Assembly: GCF_005049235.1 (NCBI RefSeq)
Contig: NZ_SUMD01000006.1
Location: 1 to 64,000 of the forward strand
Source: Rhodococcus oryzae
GTDB taxonomy: Bacteria > Actinomycetota > Actinomycetes > Mycobacteriales > Mycobacteriaceae
Length of the DNA: 64,000 nt
Direction: 5' to 3'
Shown here: positions 16,007 to 24,377 of the stretch, piece after piece
How positions within the stretch are numbered: the stretch's first letter is position 1
Layout: each line of letters opens with the position of its first letter
Program-made: the position numbers and the translations under genes
The notes under the pieces: model-generated
Told to the model about the DNA's origin: nothing
What the model saw: only the letters and a program-made list of their open reading frames with translations
Database searches by the model: none

Positions 16007-17074
16007 TTACCTGGCCGCGCCGAGCGCGGTCAGCGGGTCGACCTTGACGATGCGGGTCAGGGCCGCCGCGGCGCCGAGCATGCCCAGCGCGATCAGCGCG
16101 AAGAACGGTACGAGCGTGCCGGTTACCGTGAGGGTGAACGGGACCGCGCTCGCGGCCACCGAGCCGAGCCCGATCGCGGCGAGGGTGCCGAGGCCCGCGC
16201 CGAGGGTGAGCACGATCAGCCCCTGGCCGAGTGCGTCGACGAGCAGGTATCGGGTGGAGGCGCCGACGGCCTTGAGGACCGCCAGGTCCTGGCCGCGCTG
16301 GATCGTCCAGATGGTGAAGAAGGCGCCGACGACCAACGCGCTGATCGCCAGCAGCATGCCCTGCATCAGCAGCAGCGAGCCGCGCTCGGAGGAGTATGCG
16401 CCGATGGCGTTGAGGGCGCCCTTCTCGTCGGTGATGGCGGTACCGGTGAGGGATTCGGCGGCCGCCGCGTCGAAGTCGGAGGAGGTGCGCAGTGCGATCG
16501 TCGTGCCCTCGCTGTCACCCGCGGTCGGCAGCTGGCGCCAGTCCGCGAGGTCGAGCCACACCACCGACTGGTGGCTGTAGTACGAGTCGTCGACGAGCGT
16601 GCCGATCGTGAACGGGTGTCCGGCGATGTCGACGGTGGTGCCGACGGCCCAGCCGTTGTCGTCCGCGAGCTGCCGGTCGACCGCGATCTCGCCGGCGTGC
16701 ACCTGGGCGGGCGCGGCGAAGGAGTCGCCCGCGACGCCGAAGCCGCTGGCGCTGACATCGCGACCGTCGGCGGTGATCCGGAGGGGCGCGATGCCGAGGA
16801 TCGAGGCCTCGTCCACGCCGGGGGTGGAGGCTAGCTGTGCCCGCTGGGCCTCGGTGACCTGGGAATCGGTGAACGCGACCTGCTGACCCTCGGCGGGCGC
16901 GCCGAACGCGAACCGGTCGGCGCCCACGTGCTGGATCGCCGCGATCGACTGGTTCCCGAGCCCGGCGGTGAGTCCGGAGAGCATCACGACCATCAGCGAG
17001 ATGAGGAAGAGGACCGCGCTCATCAGAGCGAAGCGGCCCTTGGCGAATCGGAGGTCACGAATACTGAGGAACAT
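16007..17074 (-). CDS. ABC transporter permease, FtsX/MacB family
   Basis: 355 residues. One N-terminal membrane helix (about residues 16-38), a large extracytoplasmic domain to about residue 225, then three C-terminal helices: the FtsX arrangement. It begins MFLSIRDLRFAKGRFALMS, a common start in this permease group. It forms a complex with the ATPase at 15273. A total of 128 bases separate its start from the ATG chosen for the histidine kinase, so the promoters are back to back. Confidence 0.9.
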   Translation of the reverse strand: MFLSIRDLRFAKGRFALMSAVLFLISLMVVMLSGLTAGLGNQSIAAIQHVGADRFAFGAPAEGQQVAFTDSQVTEAQRAQLASTPGVDEASILGIAPLRITADGRDVSASGFGVAGDSFAAPAQVHAGEIAVDRQLADDNGWAVGTTVDIAGHPFTIGTLVDDSYYSHQSVVWLDLADWRQLPTAGDSEGTTIALRTSSDFDAAAAESLTGTAITDEKGALNAIGAYSSERGSLLLMQGMLLAISALVVGAFFTIWTIQRGQDLAVLKAVGASTRYLLVDALGQGLIVLTLGAGLGTLAAIGLGSVAASAVPFTLTVTGTLVPFFALIALGMLGAAAALTRIVKVDPLTALGAAR

Positions 17075-17202
17075 GGCTTCCAGCCTCGCGAATGAGGGTC
17101 CGGTCCGGCATCGCGCAACGGATGGGTACCCGGATCAATCGAAAGTTGGACATCGCCGATCGCGGCCGGTCAGAGCCCCGGGGTGGTGTTAGCGTGGATG
17201 AA

Positions 17203-18417
17203 ATGCTGTTGCCCGAATACCGCCACGCCCGCGGCACGACACCGGTGCTGCGCATCATGCAGTTCGGCGCGCACGGATTGTTCCTCGTCCTGCTGGCCGT
17301 CGGGACCGCGAGGGCGGCCGTCGACGAGCCGAATCCGCTGCCCGCATTCGTGCTGGCCGCGGCGGTGCTGGCCTGGTATCTGCTCGGGGTGTGGTTCGCC
17401 CGCCGCGCCGCCGAGACAACGGGCCGCGACTGGTACGGCCCGCTCTGGCTGGGGGTCCTGGTGCTCGGCTGGCTCGGGCTGTCCGTGCTCGGCGCCGGCT
17501 TCGTGTGGGTGGCATTCCCGCTGTTCTTCCTGTGCTTCCACCTGCTCTCGACCAGGGTTGCGCTGGCTGCGACGGTCGCGATCACCGCTGTCGTCATCGC
17601 CGCCACGCTCTGGCACGGCACCAGCAACACCGTCGCGTCCTTCCTCGGTCCGATCTTCGGTGCGACCGCCGCCGCGGGGATGGCGCTGATCTACCAGCAG
17701 TTGCTGCGTGACACCCAGCAGCGTCAGCGACTGCTGGACGAGTTGACCCGATCCCACGACGAATTGCTCAGCGCGCAGGGCGAATTGAATGCGCTGCAAC
17801 GCGAGGCGGGCGCGGTGGCCGAGCGCGCGCGGCTGGCGCGGGACATCCATGACACCCTCGCGCAGGGCTTCTCGTCGATCGTGCTGCTGGCGCGCGCAGG
17901 TGAGCGCGGCGATGACCCGAAGGCGGTCCTCGCGCAGATCGCGGAGACCGCCCAGGACAACCTCGGCGAGGCTCGCCGGGTGGTCGGGGCGCTGACGCCG
18001 TCGGCGCTCGAGGACGCCTCGCTGGAGTCCGCGCTCGGCCGCCAGTTGATGCAGCTGGGCACGCACACCGGGATCGTCGGCCTGCTGCATGTCGAGGGGG
18101 ATCCGCTGCCGCTGCCGATGGACTTCGATGTGGCGTTGCTGCGGGTGGCGCAGAGCGCGCTGGCCAATGTCCGGCTGCATTCGCGGGCCGAGAACGTCCG
18201 GGTGACACTGGGCTACGACCAGGACGAGGTGCGTCTCGACGTCGTGGACGACGGGGTGGGGTTCGATCCCGCTTCCGTGGTCGATCCGGCCTCGTTCGGC
18301 CTGCGCGCGATGCGCGACCGGCTCGAGACGCTGGGCGGCTCGTTGGTCGTCGAATCGGCGCCGGGCGACGGAACCGCCCTGGCGGCAACCCTTCCCGTCT
18401 CGGGGGCACAGTCGTGA
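17203..18417 (+). CDS. Sensor histidine kinase, NarL-associated type (HisKA_3)
   Basis: 404 residues from the ATG at 17203; a GTG three codons upstream is also possible. Five or six membrane segments fill residues 15-165, followed by a coiled linker. The HisKA_3 phosphoacceptor is in RARLARDIHDTLAQG (His216), and the HATPase lobe carries DVVDDGVGFDP and GLRAMRDRLETLGGSL. It would phosphorylate the response regulator whose start overlaps its stop by 4 bases. The lack of a large external domain suggests sensing in or at the membrane, as in LiaS/DesK-like kinases coupled to ABC exporters. Confidence 0.9.
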   Translation: MLLPEYRHARGTTPVLRIMQFGAHGLFLVLLAVGTARAAVDEPNPLPAFVLAAAVLAWYLLGVWFARRAAETTGRDWYGPLWLGVLVLGWLGLSVLGAGFVWVAFPLFFLCFHLLSTRVALAATVAITAVVIAATLWHGTSNTVASFLGPIFGATAAAGMALIYQQLLRDTQQRQRLLDELTRSHDELLSAQGELNALQREAGAVAERARLARDIHDTLAQGFSSIVLLARAGERGDDPKAVLAQIAETAQDNLGEARRVVGALTPSALEDASLESALGRQLMQLGTHTGIVGLLHVEGDPLPLPMDFDVALLRVAQSALANVRLHSRAENVRVTLGYDQDEVRLDVVDDGVGFDPASVVDPASFGLRAMRDRLETLGGSLVVESAPGDGTALAATLPVSGAQS

Positions 18418-19046
18418 CCGGCCCGCGGCTGCGGCTGCTGCTGGTCGACGATCATCCGGTGGTCCGGGCGGGCTTGCGGGCCCTGCTGTCCTCGCACGAG
18501 GGCCTGGACGTGGTGGCGGAGGCGGCCTCGGGCGAGCAGGCGCTCGAACTGGTCGAGACGACCCGACCTGACGTGGTGCTGATGGACCTGCGACTCGGCG
18601 CGGGCATGGACGGCGCGCAGTCCACCGAGGCGATCATGGCCCGACCCGATCCGCCGCGGGTGGTGGTGCTCACCACCTATGACACCGACGCCGACATCCT
18701 GCGCGCTGTCGAGGCCGGTGCGGCCGGGTACCTGCTCAAGGACAGCGATCCGCAGGTGCTGCTGGACGCGGTGTGGGCCGCGTCCAGGGGCGAGACGGTA
18801 CTCAACCCGGATGTGGCGCAACGGTTGTACCGGCGGATCCGTGAGCCCCGGGTCGACCTGAGCGCCCGCGAGACGGAGATCGTCCGGCTGGTGGCAGACG
18901 GGCTGTCGAACCGGGCCATCGCCAAGCAGCTGTTCGTCACCGAGGCGACCGTGAAGTCGCATCTGGTGCATGTGTTCTCGAAGCTCGGCGTGGACAGCAG
19001 GACGGCCGCAGTTGCCGCGGCGCGCGAGCGCGGCCTGCTGCGCTGA
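18414..19046 (+). CDS. LuxR/NarL-family response regulator
   Basis: 210 residues from GTG, overlapping the kinase gene by four bases. The receiver domain has LLVDDHPVVR and the phosphoacceptor in VVLMDLRLG (Asp58), plus VVVLTTYDTD and the Lys of YLLKDS. The C-terminal LuxR helix-turn-helix starts LSARETEIVRLVADGLSNRA and ends TEATVKSHLVHVFSKLG. The likely target is the divergent ABC exporter operon. Confidence 0.93.
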   Translation: MTGPRLRLLLVDDHPVVRAGLRALLSSHEGLDVVAEAASGEQALELVETTRPDVVLMDLRLGAGMDGAQSTEAIMARPDPPRVVVLTTYDTDADILRAVEAGAAGYLLKDSDPQVLLDAVWAASRGETVLNPDVAQRLYRRIREPRVDLSARETEIVRLVADGLSNRAIAKQLFVTEATVKSHLVHVFSKLGVDSRTAAVAAARERGLLR

Positions 19047-19069
19047 GGCCGTGCGACGAGCCCGGGTGA

Positions 19070-19534
19070 TCAGCGGCGGAGTCGAACGTCCAGTACCCGG
19101 GCGCCTGGGCCCGCGGTGGCGAGCCGGTCGTGCGGGTTGGCGAGCGCGCAGCTGTTCATGGACAGGCATCCGCAGCCGATGCAGCCGGTGAGGTTGTCCC
19201 GGAGTCGGGTCAACTGCTCGATGCGCCGGTCCAGGTCGGCGTGCCAGCTCGTCGAGAGCCGTTCCCAGTCGGCCCGGGTCGGGGTCCGTCCCTCGGGCAG
19301 GGTGTCGAGCGCCTCCCGGATCTCCGCGAGCGGGATGCCGACCTGCTGGGAGATCCGGATGAAGGCCACCCGGCGCAGGGTGTCTCGTGCATAGCGGCGC
19401 TGGTTCCCGCTGGTCCGGCGGCTCTCGATGAGCCCCTCGCGCTCGTAGAAGTGCAACGCGGACACCGCCACCCCGCTGCGCTCCGACAGCTGCCCCGGCG
19501 TGAGTTCCTTGGCCTTCCAGTCCGGCATCTCCAC
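19070..19534 (-). CDS. soxR: Redox-sensitive transcriptional activator SoxR
   Basis: 154 residues. A MerR helix-turn-helix ([20 protein letters not shown]) is followed by the dimerisation helix and the [2Fe-2S] ligand set [12 protein letters not shown] (Cys118, 121, 123, 129), the exact SoxR spacing. In actinobacteria SoxR responds mainly to redox-cycling compounds and controls oxidoreductases and exporters. A SoxR-box-like palindrome lies 20 bases upstream of its start. It is divergent from arcA with 101 bases between starts. Confidence 0.95.
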   Translation of the reverse strand: MEMPDWKAKELTPGQLSERSGVAVSALHFYEREGLIESRRTSGNQRRYARDTLRRVAFIRISQQVGIPLAEIREALDTLPEGRTPTRADWERLSTSWHADLDRRIEQLTRLRDNLTGCIGCGCLSMNSCALANPHDRLATAGPGARVLDVRLRR

Positions 19535-19553
19535 CGGCGCCTCCCCTCGTCGA

Positions 19554-19571
19554 CCTCGACCTTAGTTGAGG
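19554..19571. promoter_or_regulatory. SoxR-box-like operator
   Basis: The 18-bp sequence CCTCGACCTTAGTTGAGG has 7-bp arms CCTC(G/A)AC with one mismatch around four central bases. It matches the ends and the inner A, T and TT positions of the classical SoxR operator (CCTCAAG...CTTGAGG), and it sits 20 bases upstream of soxR, where autoregulation would place it. It is also 65 bases upstream of arcA. Confidence 0.65.
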
Positions 19572-19635
19572 GAATCGGGTCGGCCTGTGAATCGAAGCCC
19601 TCGCGGCGCGGCCTGGCGCGCACTACCGTCTAGCC

Positions 19636-20868
19636 ATGGAGCGCAGCGTCGTGGGAAACGAGGGGCCGTCCGTGTTGGGGGCCAACTCCGAGGTGGGCAC
19701 CCTGCGCACCGTGCTGCTGCACCGCCCGGGCGACGAGCTCAAGCGGCTGACCCCGCGCAACAACGACCAACTGCTGTTCGACGGGTTGCCCTGGGTGGAC
19801 CGGGCGCAGGAGGAGCACGACGCGTTCGCCGCGCTGCTGCGCTCGCGTGGTGTCGAGGTGCTGCTGTTGTCCGAGGTGCTCACCGAGACCCTGACCGCGA
19901 GCGGGGCGGCCCGCATGCAGGGCATCTCGGCGGCTGTCGATCCCCGCCGGCTCGGCCACCCGCTCGCCCAGGAACTCGCCGCGCACCTGCGGACCGTCGA
20001 GCCCGCGGCCCTGGCCACCATCCTGACCGCGGGCATGACATTCGACGAGCTCCCGCTCGGGCCGGGCGGCGCATCGCTGGTGCGGCGGATGCACCACGGC
20101 GGCGACTTCGTGATCGAGCCGCTGCCGAACCTGCTGTTCACCAGGGACTCGTCTTTCTGGATCGGGGATCGGGTCGCGATCACCGCGCTGGCCCTGCCTG
20201 CGCGGGTGCGCGAGGCCTCGCTGACCGACCTGATCTACGCGCACCACCCCCGCTTCCTCGGGGTGCGGCGGGCCTATGAGTCGCATACCGCGCCGGTCGA
20301 GGGCGGCGACGTGTTGCTGCTCGCGCCCGGTGTGGTGGCCGTGGGGGTGGGGGAGCGGACCACCCCGGCAGGGGCGGAGGCGTTGGCGCGCAGCGTTTTC
20401 GAGGACGGCCTTGCGCACTCGGTGCTGGTGGTCCCGATCGCCCAGTCGCGAGCGTCGATGCACCTGGACACGGTGTGCACGATGGTCGACGTCGACGCCG
20501 TGGTGATGTATCCCGCGATTCAGGACAGTCTGTCCGCGTTCACCATTCACCGTGAGGACGTGGGGGTGAGCATTCGCGGCGCCGAACCGTTCCTGAAGGC
20601 CGCGGCCGACGCGATGGGCATCGGCAAGCTCCGGGTGATCGACACCGGGCTCGACAACGTCACGGCCGAGCGCGAGCAGTGGGACGACGGCAACAACACC
20701 CTCGCCCTGGAGCCGGGGGTGGTCGTCGCCTACGAGCGGAACGTCGTGACGAACTCGCGTCTGGAGGCATCGGGGATCGAGGTGTTGCGCATATCCGGGT
20801 CCGAGCTGGGCTCGGGCCGGGGCGGCCCGCGGTGCATGTCCTGCCCGGTGTCGCGCGATCTGCTCTGA
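19636..20868 (+). CDS. arcA: Arginine deiminase
   Basis: 410 residues. It hydrolyses arginine to citrulline and ammonia. All signatures are present: LPNLLFTRD, the EGGDVLLL block, [10 protein letters not shown] with the catalytic His/Asp, and the nucleophile in [11 protein letters not shown] (Cys400). No ornithine transcarbamylase, carbamate kinase or arginine/ornithine antiporter gene is nearby, so this is an orphan arcA as in several mycobacteria and nocardiae. Likely uses are acid or nitrogen stress. The 410-residue length is normal. Confidence 0.95.
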   Translation: MERSVVGNEGPSVLGANSEVGTLRTVLLHRPGDELKRLTPRNNDQLLFDGLPWVDRAQEEHDAFAALLRSRGVEVLLLSEVLTETLTASGAARMQGISAAVDPRRLGHPLAQELAAHLRTVEPAALATILTAGMTFDELPLGPGGASLVRRMHHGGDFVIEPLPNLLFTRDSSFWIGDRVAITALALPARVREASLTDLIYAHHPRFLGVRRAYESHTAPVEGGDVLLLAPGVVAVGVGERTTPAGAEALARSVFEDGLAHSVLVVPIAQSRASMHLDTVCTMVDVDAVVMYPAIQDSLSAFTIHREDVGVSIRGAEPFLKAAADAMGIGKLRVIDTGLDNVTAEREQWDDGNNTLALEPGVVVAYERNVVTNSRLEASGIEVLRISGSELGSGRGGPRCMSCPVSRDLL

Positions 20869-20982
20869 CCGCCAAAGGTCCGATGCGGCAGGCGAAACCG
20901 CCGCCGCCGCCCCGCTGATGTGACTCGCGTCACCAATGAGGGATTCGTCGTGTGATCGCCCCGTTTGTGGCTACCTTCTCGC

Positions 20983-20998
20983 TTGGACAATTGTCCAA
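20983..20998. promoter_or_regulatory. Perfect 16-bp palindromic operator candidate
   Basis: TTGGACAATTGTCCAA is a perfect inverted repeat with no spacer, ending 25 bases before the ATG of the small secreted protein at 21024. The AT-rich centre, position and symmetry fit a dimeric repressor site, for instance of the TetR or MarR family; no cognate regulator lies next to it. Confidence 0.55.
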
Positions 20999-21023
20999 CT
21001 TGGCCGAAGTGTGGAAGGAAGTT

Positions 21024-21482
21024 ATGCGCAAGCTGGTTTCGATGTCGATCGCCTCCGTGGCGGTTGCGGGAGGCGTTCTCGCGGGCGCGGGCGTCGCCTT
21101 TGCGGGCACCCCGGTGATCACCCACGACGGTGGGTTCCAGGTGGGTGCCGCCGGGCTCGCGCCGGGCACCTACGAGTCGACGGGGCCGACCACGCTCGGT
21201 GCACCGTGCACCTGGACGCGGCTCTCGCTCACGAACGGGCAGCCGACGGTCGTCGAGTACATGCAGACCAATGACCCGTCGGCGGTCACGCTGAAGGCCA
21301 CCGACAGCACCTTCGTCACCTACAACTGCGGCGTCTGGACGCCGGAGGAGATCGCGGTGCCCGCGACCCCGGTCGAGCCGGCGCCGGTGGAGACCGTGAC
21401 CGAGGAGGAAGACGCGTCGGGCTCGCTCGATCTCGGCTCGATGGACCTGGGCTCGGTCGATTTCGGTTCGGTGGGATCGTAG
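21024..21482 (+). CDS. Small secreted protein of unknown function
   Basis: 152 residues from the ATG at 21024, preceded by GGAAGGAAG. The signal peptide MRKLVSMSIASVAVAGGVLA... ends near GVAFAGT. The core of about 85 residues (VGAAGLAPGTYESTGP...) has two Cys, probably disulphide-bonded, and resembles the small YESxGP-type exported proteins seen in actinobacteria. The C-terminus is acidic and repetitive: LDLGSMDLGSVDFGSVGS. No enzyme motif. A perfect palindrome upstream suggests dedicated regulation. Confidence 0.7.
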   Translation: MRKLVSMSIASVAVAGGVLAGAGVAFAGTPVITHDGGFQVGAAGLAPGTYESTGPTTLGAPCTWTRLSLTNGQPTVVEYMQTNDPSAVTLKATDSTFVTYNCGVWTPEEIAVPATPVEPAPVETVTEEEDASGSLDLGSMDLGSVDFGSVGS

Positions 21483-21502
21483 GGATTCCGAATTGAACGC
21501 AG

Positions 21503-21536
21503 CACGGCCCCGTCGGCGCGAGCCGGCGGGGCCGTG
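21503..21536. terminator. Bidirectional terminator between the secreted protein and arsC
   Basis: A 15-bp stem with one wobble (21503-21517 with 21522-21536) and a four-base loop lies between convergent stop codons at 21482 and 21552. Confidence 0.85.
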
Positions 21537-21551
21537 TTCGGATCGGCGTGG

Positions 21552-21896
21552 CTACAGGATCGTGGAGACCCGCTCGGCGGGCCGGGCGAGCACGGTGCCC
21601 TTGGCCGTCACCACGATGGGCCGCTCGATGAGGATCGGGTTCTCCACCATGGCCTCGAGCAGTTCGTCCTCGCTCGCCTCGGCAAGGCCGAGTTCCCTGT
21701 AGAGCGCTTCCTTCCTGCGGATCGCCTCGCTCGGCTTGAGCCCGGCGTCGTCGAGGAGCTTCCGCAGTCCGTCGCGCGAGGGCGGCGTCTCCAGGTACTT
21801 GACGATGGTCGGCTCGATGCCGGCCTCCTCGATCAGCTTTAGAACGGTGCGCGAGGTGCTGCAGCGCTGGTTGTGGTAGATAGTCGCGTCGGCCAT
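21552..21896 (-). CDS. arsC: ArsC-family (glutaredoxin-linked) arsenate reductase
   Basis: 114 residues, normal for the ArsC/Spx fold. The catalytic cysteine is in NQRCSTSRT (Cys12), and ENPILIERPIV carries the conserved arginine of the anion site. The family reduces arsenate using glutathione/glutaredoxin or, in actinobacteria, probably mycothiol. No arsenite exporter or ArsR lies nearby, so housekeeping roles or non-arsenate substrates are possible. Confidence 0.88.
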   Translation of the reverse strand: MADATIYHNQRCSTSRTVLKLIEEAGIEPTIVKYLETPPSRDGLRKLLDDAGLKPSEAIRRKEALYRELGLAEASEDELLEAMVENPILIERPIVVTAKGTVLARPAERVSTIL

Positions 21897-21918
21897 GACG
21901 TCATTGTCCCGGAACCGT

Positions 21919-23283
21919 TCACCGGCTTTCCAGTGACCGGCGCATCCGGGTGGAGTCGGCGGCGATGGTGCGGGTGGCCAGGTAGATGAACACGGCCGTG
22001 AGGACCAACATCAGCGGGATCAGGTACATCGCCGAGTTCAGCCCCTGGCCCGAATACTGTGCCAGCGTGCCGGTGCCCGCCGCGTCGAGGGCCCGCTGAG
22101 CGAACCAGTCGGAGATGGCGCCGACCACGACGGGGCCCGAGAATCCGCCGAGCAGGTACATGGCCGCGAAGAACAGTGCGGTCGCGGTGGCGCGCAGTCG
22201 CGGGACCACCACGTCGTGGATCGCGGGGTAGACGCTGATGTAGAAGCCATAGGCGAGCAGCCAGCCGGCGGCGAAGAGCGCGGTGAAGGCCACGACGCTC
22301 CCGCCGTTCTGCATCAGCGCGAGGGCGGTCAGCGGCGCGGCCACCGCGCAGCTGACGACGCCGATGGTGAGCCGCGCGTTCGGTGACGTGGTCGCCGCGC
22401 GGTCCGCGAGTCGCGCGCCCGCCAGCAGGCCGATCAGCCCGGTCAAGCCGACGATGATCCCGGTGACCGCGGCGGCAGGAGTCAGCTTCAGTTCGTACTG
22501 GCGCATCAGCAGCGGAACCACGAACGAGTTCACCGCGTACGCGGCGAAGTTGAAGGTCAAGCCGGCGAGGATCAGCCAGCGCAGGGTCGGGATCGACAGC
22601 AGTCGGCGGATCGGTCGGGTGATCGCGGCGTCGTCCGTGAGCACGGCGCCTGCAGCGGTGTGCTCCGAGCCGCCGCGTTCGGGGTCGCGCATCCGGAACA
22701 TGACAAGGGCGAGCAGCACACCGGGCACGGCCGCGACGAAGAACGGCGCCCGCCAGGATCCGAAGGCCTCCGTGATCTTGCCGACGGTGAAGTACGCAAG
22801 CATGAGTCCGACCGGGAGTCCGAGCATGAAGACGCCGAGCGCCCGTGAGCGGCGCTCCGCCGGATACATGTCGCCGATCATCGAATTCGCGGCCGGGGTG
22901 AAGCTGGCCTCGCCGACGCCGACGCCGAGCCGGGCCAGGATGAAGAGCATGTAGTTGCCCGCGGCGCCGGTCGCCGCGGTCAGTCCGCTCCACAGCAGCA
23001 GCCCGGCGCCGATGATCTTCGGCCGGTTGCCGCGGTCCGCGAGTCGGCCGAGCGGCAGTCCCGCCACCGCGTACACCAACGTGAACGCCGACATGATGAG
23101 CCCGAGTTGCAGGTCGCTGAGCGAGAATTCGGCCTTGATGGGTTCGGCGACCACCGACGGGATCGCGCGGTCGAAGAAGTTGACCAGATTCGCAAGGAAC
23201 AGGGCGATCAGCGCCCCGCTGACGACCTTGGTCGTGGCGGCAGGCAGCGCCGATGGCGCAACCGTTGGTTCGTGCACGGACAT
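21919..23283 (-). CDS. MFS transporter, spinster-like
   Basis: 454 residues and 12 predicted helices. The loop after helix 2 reads GRLADRGNRPKI, and the fourth/fifth-helix region GVGVGEASFTPAANSMIGDM is characteristic of spinster-type MFS proteins (lipid, sphingosine or aromatic-acid transport). The central cytoplasmic loop at about residues 200-225 is charged and includes RDPERGGSEH. Substrate unknown. It is on the same strand as arsC, 22 bases apart, so the two may share a transcript. Confidence 0.85.
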   Translation of the reverse strand: MSVHEPTVAPSALPAATTKVVSGALIALFLANLVNFFDRAIPSVVAEPIKAEFSLSDLQLGLIMSAFTLVYAVAGLPLGRLADRGNRPKIIGAGLLLWSGLTAATGAAGNYMLFILARLGVGVGEASFTPAANSMIGDMYPAERRSRALGVFMLGLPVGLMLAYFTVGKITEAFGSWRAPFFVAAVPGVLLALVMFRMRDPERGGSEHTAAGAVLTDDAAITRPIRRLLSIPTLRWLILAGLTFNFAAYAVNSFVVPLLMRQYELKLTPAAAVTGIIVGLTGLIGLLAGARLADRAATTSPNARLTIGVVSCAVAAPLTALALMQNGGSVVAFTALFAAGWLLAYGFYISVYPAIHDVVVPRLRATATALFFAAMYLLGGFSGPVVVGAISDWFAQRALDAAGTGTLAQYSGQGLNSAMYLIPLMLVLTAVFIYLATRTIAADSTRMRRSLESR

Positions 23284-23360
23284 GGGGCCTCGCTAGTTCG
23301 GTGAGGGTGGGGACGGAAAGTGCACTGCCGCAGGCGGTGCGGTGGGATGGGGTGCGGCGC

Positions 23361-24245
23361 TCAGCGCAGCTCGCCGGCGACATGTGCGCCGATCGCCTGC
23401 ATGCCGAGCACCGTCGGGTGCAGCGGCACCGCGGGCTCTGCCGGGACCAGGCCCGCATAGTGGGCCTGGGTGGGGCCCGCGCAGATGTCGTGGCCGGAGG
23501 TGGCCTGCCTGATGTCGATGAATCGGACGTCGCGCCGGGCCGCCTCGGCCGCCATCGCCTCGTTCGCGTCCGCCATCACGCTCTGCAGGTAGTCGGCATC
23601 CTGCGGCCAGATCGGCTGCTGCGCAGGGCATCCGCCCGGTCGGAGGTAGGTTCCGTACCCGACCACCGCGATCTCGGCGTGGGGTGCGCGTTCGCGGACC
23701 TTGTCGAGCATCGCCCCCCAGGCCGGGGCCCAGTCGCGGATCAGGTCCCGCTGCTGGTTGCGCCCACCCGCGGTGAACTTGTCGCGGCAGGACGTGCCGG
23801 TCGGTTGCGGCAGCGGGTTGGTGCAGCTGAGGGCAGTGCTGAAGAGGTTGAAGTCGTTCGCTCCGATGGTGACCGTGACGAGGTCGGTGTCGGGGCTCAG
23901 TGCATCGAGCTGCGGGGGCACGGCCCCGGCGAACGTGCCCTGCCGCGTGTCGGTGATGTGCGCCGTCCTGGCGGACGAGCAGGTGACGTCGGTGAGGGTG
24001 GCGCCGAGGGCCGCGGCGACCACCGCGGGGTAGTTGTCCCGCGACCGCAGGCATCCGGGTGCGCTCATGTCCTGGTCGGGGAGCAGCGGCCCGGCGGCCG
24101 CGGAGTCGCCGAGCGCGACATAGTCGATCGCGCCGGGTTGCAGCGGCGAGGCGCCGGCGTTGCCCGCGGCGGCAGCCGCCAGCAGGCACAGTGTGGCGGC
24201 GGCCGTGGCTCCCGACCGGGTGGCGCGGCGGATCATGTTGGTCAC
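23361..24245 (-). CDS. Secreted SGNH/GDSL hydrolase (lipase-like)
   Basis: 294 residues from GTG, chosen because AAGGAG lies five bases before it; a further ATG three codons on has poor spacing. A signal peptide ends near GNAGASPL. The SGNH blocks are present: VALGDSAAAGP (nucleophile Ser), the Gly block, TIGANDFNLF (Asn) and LHPTVLGMQAIG (catalytic His). Six Cys suggest disulphides, as in the Streptomyces-type esterase/lipases. It probably cleaves esters of lipids or cell-envelope components outside the cell. Confidence 0.88.
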   Translation of the reverse strand: MTNMIRRATRSGATAAATLCLLAAAAAGNAGASPLQPGAIDYVALGDSAAAGPLLPDQDMSAPGCLRSRDNYPAVVAAALGATLTDVTCSSARTAHITDTRQGTFAGAVPPQLDALSPDTDLVTVTIGANDFNLFSTALSCTNPLPQPTGTSCRDKFTAGGRNQQRDLIRDWAPAWGAMLDKVRERAPHAEIAVVGYGTYLRPGGCPAQQPIWPQDADYLQSVMADANEAMAAEAARRDVRFIDIRQATSGHDICAGPTQAHYAGLVPAEPAVPLHPTVLGMQAIGAHVAGELR

Positions 24246-24377
24246 CGAGACTCCTTCTCTCATAGCCCGCCCCCATGCGATGCGCCCTTTGTGCATCTGA
24301 GAGTGGCGTGGATTACATATTGATCGGAAAACTCCTGGTCGTGGTTGTAGATTGCGATCAACTATTCGGAGGTTTTT

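Noticed and set aside
19636-20868. Complete arginine deiminase energy pathway
   Set aside because: Neither arcB, arcC nor an antiporter gene is present nearby.
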